DNA of 64,000 bases from Eubacterium sp. (GTDB lineage: Bacteria; Bacillota; Clostridia; Peptostreptococcales; Anaerovoracaceae): NCBI GenBank assembly GCA_017533915.1, contig JAFWHX010000005.1, positions 186,001 through 250,000 of the forward strand, in the 5' to 3' direction. The notes under the pieces are model-generated. The model was not told the DNA's origin, did not search any database, and saw only the letters and a program-made list of their open reading frames with translations. The first letter of the stretch is position 1. The number at the start of each line of letters is the position of its first letter. This document shows, piece by piece, positions 62,465-64,000 of this stretch. Made by a program: the position numbers and the translations under genes.

Positions 62465-62977
62465 ATGTGCTTTATGTCCAAAATAACTTTTGATAATAAC
62501 TTTAACAAAATTTTAACTTTTTATTTATTTGAATGTCCGGTTGAAAAAGTCAGTCGTAGAGGACAAACGTTTAAACAGATTGGGTGGAAAGGATCAAGCA
62601 GATTCCAAATGCTTGAGAGATTATTAAAGGGTGCTTCTGGAATATCAGATGAAAGATGGCAAATTCTTGACTCATCTTCTGAAGTTGAAAAAAGGAGTTC
62701 AAGTATACAAAGAAATGAGCAGTTCCTTTTTTCAGATATATCAAGAGGTCGTGTCCAAACATTTATTTACTCAATCAGAAACGCTTTTGCGCATGGATCA
62801 TTTGATATTATTGTTCATAATGATGAGAAATACTATTATTTCGAAAATGATTACTGTGGGAATATGAGATCGAGATTGCTTTTGTCAGAGCAGACACTAT
62901 TACGATGGTACGAAATAATAAGGACCAGGCCAGAGTTTTTAACAAAGAAATCTAAGGTAAAGTTAAATAAAAGGTAA
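62465..62977 (+). CDS. HEPN-like protein, possible RNase toxin or defence gene
   Basis: About 170 residues. I do not recognise the exact family. The segment SIRNAFAHGSFDIIV contains RNxxxH, the signature of HEPN nucleases used in toxin-antitoxin and abortive-infection systems. The remainder is helical, with an early CPVEKVSRRG and a late YEIIRTRPEF. Base composition is clearly more AT-rich than the neighbours, which suggests a cargo gene of separate origin. The ATG at 62465 follows GGAGGG by eight bases. No antitoxin gene is adjacent; the protein may act alone or pair with something outside. Confidence 0.62.
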   Translation: MCFMSKITFDNNFNKILTFYLFECPVEKVSRRGQTFKQIGWKGSSRFQMLERLLKGASGISDERWQILDSSSEVEKRSSSIQRNEQFLFSDISRGRVQTFIYSIRNAFAHGSFDIIVHNDEKYYYFENDYCGNMRSRLLLSEQTLLRWYEIIRTRPEFLTKKSKVKLNKR

Positions 62978-63099
62978 AGAATACGATACAGCTTTCGCCT
63001 GGCATACTGCCGAAAGCAGACATCGGAAAAGAGGCAGCAGGTGACTGGCTGATCATGTCAGAAGAAGACGTGGAAAAGGAATTTGAAAAAACATATTGA
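62971..63099 (+). pseudogene. C-terminal remnant of an unidentified gene
   Basis: A reading frame without start gives LSPGILPKADIGKEAAGDWLIM and then SEEDVEKEFEKTY and a stop. It has host-like composition, unlike the HEPN gene just before it, and looks like the 3' end of a truncated gene left at an insertion or deletion junction. Its TGA lies inside the TTGACA of the arsR promoter. Confidence 0.45.
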
Positions 63100-63150
63100 C
63101 AAACGTCTATGTGTATCCTATACTTCATATATAGAAAAACATCGATGTTT
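63096..63150 (+). promoter_or_regulatory. arsR promoter and palindromic operator
   Basis: TTGACA (63096-63101), 17-base spacer, TATACT (63119-63124). AAACATCGATGTTT (63137-63150) is a perfect 14-base palindrome near +1, as expected for ArsR autoregulation. Confidence 0.75.
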
Positions 63151-63160
63151 GAGGTAGATC

Positions 63161-63472
63161 ATGGAACAGATATATGTCGATACAGCCAAAATGCTGAAGG
63201 CGATCTCAGAGCCCAAACGGCTCAGAATAGTTGATATGCTTTCATGCGGTGAGCTTTGCGCATGTGTGATACTTGAAGCTTTCAATATTACGCAGCCTAC
63301 GCTTTCACATGACATGAGCGTCCTGACAGAGGCGGGACTAGTCAGTTCGCGCAGGGAAGGGAAGAATATTTACTATTCACTGAACAAAGACGCGCTGGAG
63401 GAAATGCAAAAGACTCTGAGCAGGATGTTCAGGGACAAGCCTGACTGCATATGCCATCAGAAGCAGCTGTAG
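63161..63472 (+). CDS. arsR: ArsR/SmtB family arsenic-responsive repressor
   Basis: 103 residues with the winged helix fold; ELCACVI is the ELCVC-type As(III) site with two cysteines on the DNA-recognition helix side, and TQPTLSHDMSVLTEAGLV is the recognition helix. A CIC pair lies at the C-terminus. It represses itself and the downstream exporter until arsenite binds. GAGG precedes the ATG. Confidence 0.92.
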   Translation: MEQIYVDTAKMLKAISEPKRLRIVDMLSCGELCACVILEAFNITQPTLSHDMSVLTEAGLVSSRREGKNIYYSLNKDALEEMQKTLSRMFRDKPDCICHQKQL

Positions 63473-63496
63473 TGTATCGTGATCAGTAACCATCAG

Positions 63497-63514
63497 GCCG
63501 GCAGAAATGCCGGC
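63497..63514 (+). other. Intergenic hairpin between arsR and the exporter gene
   Basis: GCCGGCA and TGCCGGC with a four-base loop and no T tract; more likely an mRNA stability element than a terminator. Confidence 0.4.
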
Positions 63515-63573
63515 TATATAAAAGAAAGACGCATAGAAATATTGCAATGTATCAATGAGTGAGGTGAAATAGA

Positions 63574-64000
63574 ATGGATAATCAGAAGAAGGGAATCAGT
63601 TCATTCCAGAAGAATCTGACATGGTGGGTACTTGGCTGCATGCTTGTGGGGGTGTTGATCGGTCGGTTGATACCAGCAATACCTGACACTCTTGGAAGAT
63701 TGGAAATCTCCGGGATATCGATGCCTATCGCGATCCTGATCTGGGTAATGATCTATCCGATGATGATGAAGGTAGACTTTCGCAGTGTTAAGCAGGTCGG
63801 TAAGAACCCGAAAGGGTTATTCCTTACATGGATCGTAAACTGGCTTATCAAGCCATTCACTATGTATGGGATCGCATATTTGTTTTTGTATATCGTCTTT
63901 CAATCATTCATAACTCCGGATCTTGCAAAGGAATATCTTGCAGGTGCGGTCTTGCTTGGTGCAGCACCGTGCACGGCCATGGTGTTTGTCTGGAGTACTC
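63574..64000 (+). CDS. ACR3 family arsenite efflux transporter, N-terminal part
   Basis: The open frame runs off the window end after 142 residues. Start MDNQKKGISSFQKNLTWW, membrane helices (LGCMLVGVLIGRLIP, ISMPIAILIWVMIYPMMMKV, FLTWIVNWLIKPF), and GAAPCTAMVFVWS with the conserved cysteine of ACR3. It pumps arsenite out using the membrane potential. It follows arsR by 101 bases, with GTGAGG before the ATG. Confidence 0.94.
   Translation, partial: MDNQKKGISSFQKNLTWWVLGCMLVGVLIGRLIPAIPDTLGRLEISGISMPIAILIWVMIYPMMMKVDFRSVKQVGKNPKGLFLTWIVNWLIKPFTMYGIAYLFLYIVFQSFITPDLAKEYLAGAVLLGAAPCTAMVFVWST

Overview
The window reads as chromosome of a low-to-mid GC Gram-positive anaerobe (Bacillota, probably class Clostridia). 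The evidence is AGGAGG-type ribosome binding sites, RNase Y, NrdR, a ThiI/cysteine desulfurase pair, a butyryl-CoA-dehydrogenase/EtfBA operon, teichoic-acid type genes with an LCP ligase, and TTGACA-17-TATAAT promoters. A family such as Anaerovoracaceae (Clostridiales Family XIII) would fit, but the species cannot be read from the sequence.

Layout. 1-18,300 is housekeeping: the tail of a low-molecular-weight phosphatase, a NUDIX hydrolase, a proline iminopeptidase, an unrecognised protein, a broken lipoprotein glutamine amidotransferase, coaBC, a lone hisA, a membrane-anchored FKBP/trigger-factor-like foldase, nrdR, cmk, radC, rny, cysteine desulfurase-thiI, and acyl-CoA dehydrogenase-etfB-etfA. 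18,386-51,441 is a large cell-surface polymer locus. It holds seven CDP-glycerol/ribitol glycerophosphotransferase-family genes, two of them giant tandem-domain enzymes, together with a TagGH-like ABC exporter, an LCP ligase, rmlA-rmlB, an IspD/TarI-type cytidylyltransferase, TagD, an extended SDR, a Wzx-like flippase, an acyltransferase-3 and an SGNH-like protein that could decorate a polymer, and secreted beta-helix, repeat-type and C39-peptidase proteins. A KamA-like radical SAM enzyme and a Maf protein sit among them. 51,689-57,107 holds a double-FHA protein and an aconitase-isocitrate dehydrogenase-diacylglycerol kinase operon.

57,214-57,303 is tRNA-Ser(CGA). Immediately 3' of it starts an integrative mobilizable element: tyrosine integrase, MobA relaxase, MobC and a RepA-like ATPase, all on the minus strand. 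They are read from a strong promoter at 62,235-62,263 whose start point lies on a LexA-like palindrome. The roughly 560-nt leader carries terminator-type hairpins and two oppositely oriented sets of 9-bp iterons. An AT-rich HEPN-like gene is transcribed the opposite way. The window ends with arsR and the start of an ACR3 arsenite exporter; whether these are element cargo cannot be decided because no right attachment site is visible.

The surface locus is the most coherent system. CDP-glycerol (TagD) and possibly CDP-ribitol (TarI-like) would be made in the cytoplasm, polymerised by several transferases, exported by the ABC pair and attached to the wall by LCP. The transferases fall into three paralogous pairs plus a single TagB-like enzyme, and in one giant enzyme the second domain has lost a histidine that its paralog keeps. 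The best candidate for something undescribed is either this duplicated transferase set or the control region of the mobile element.
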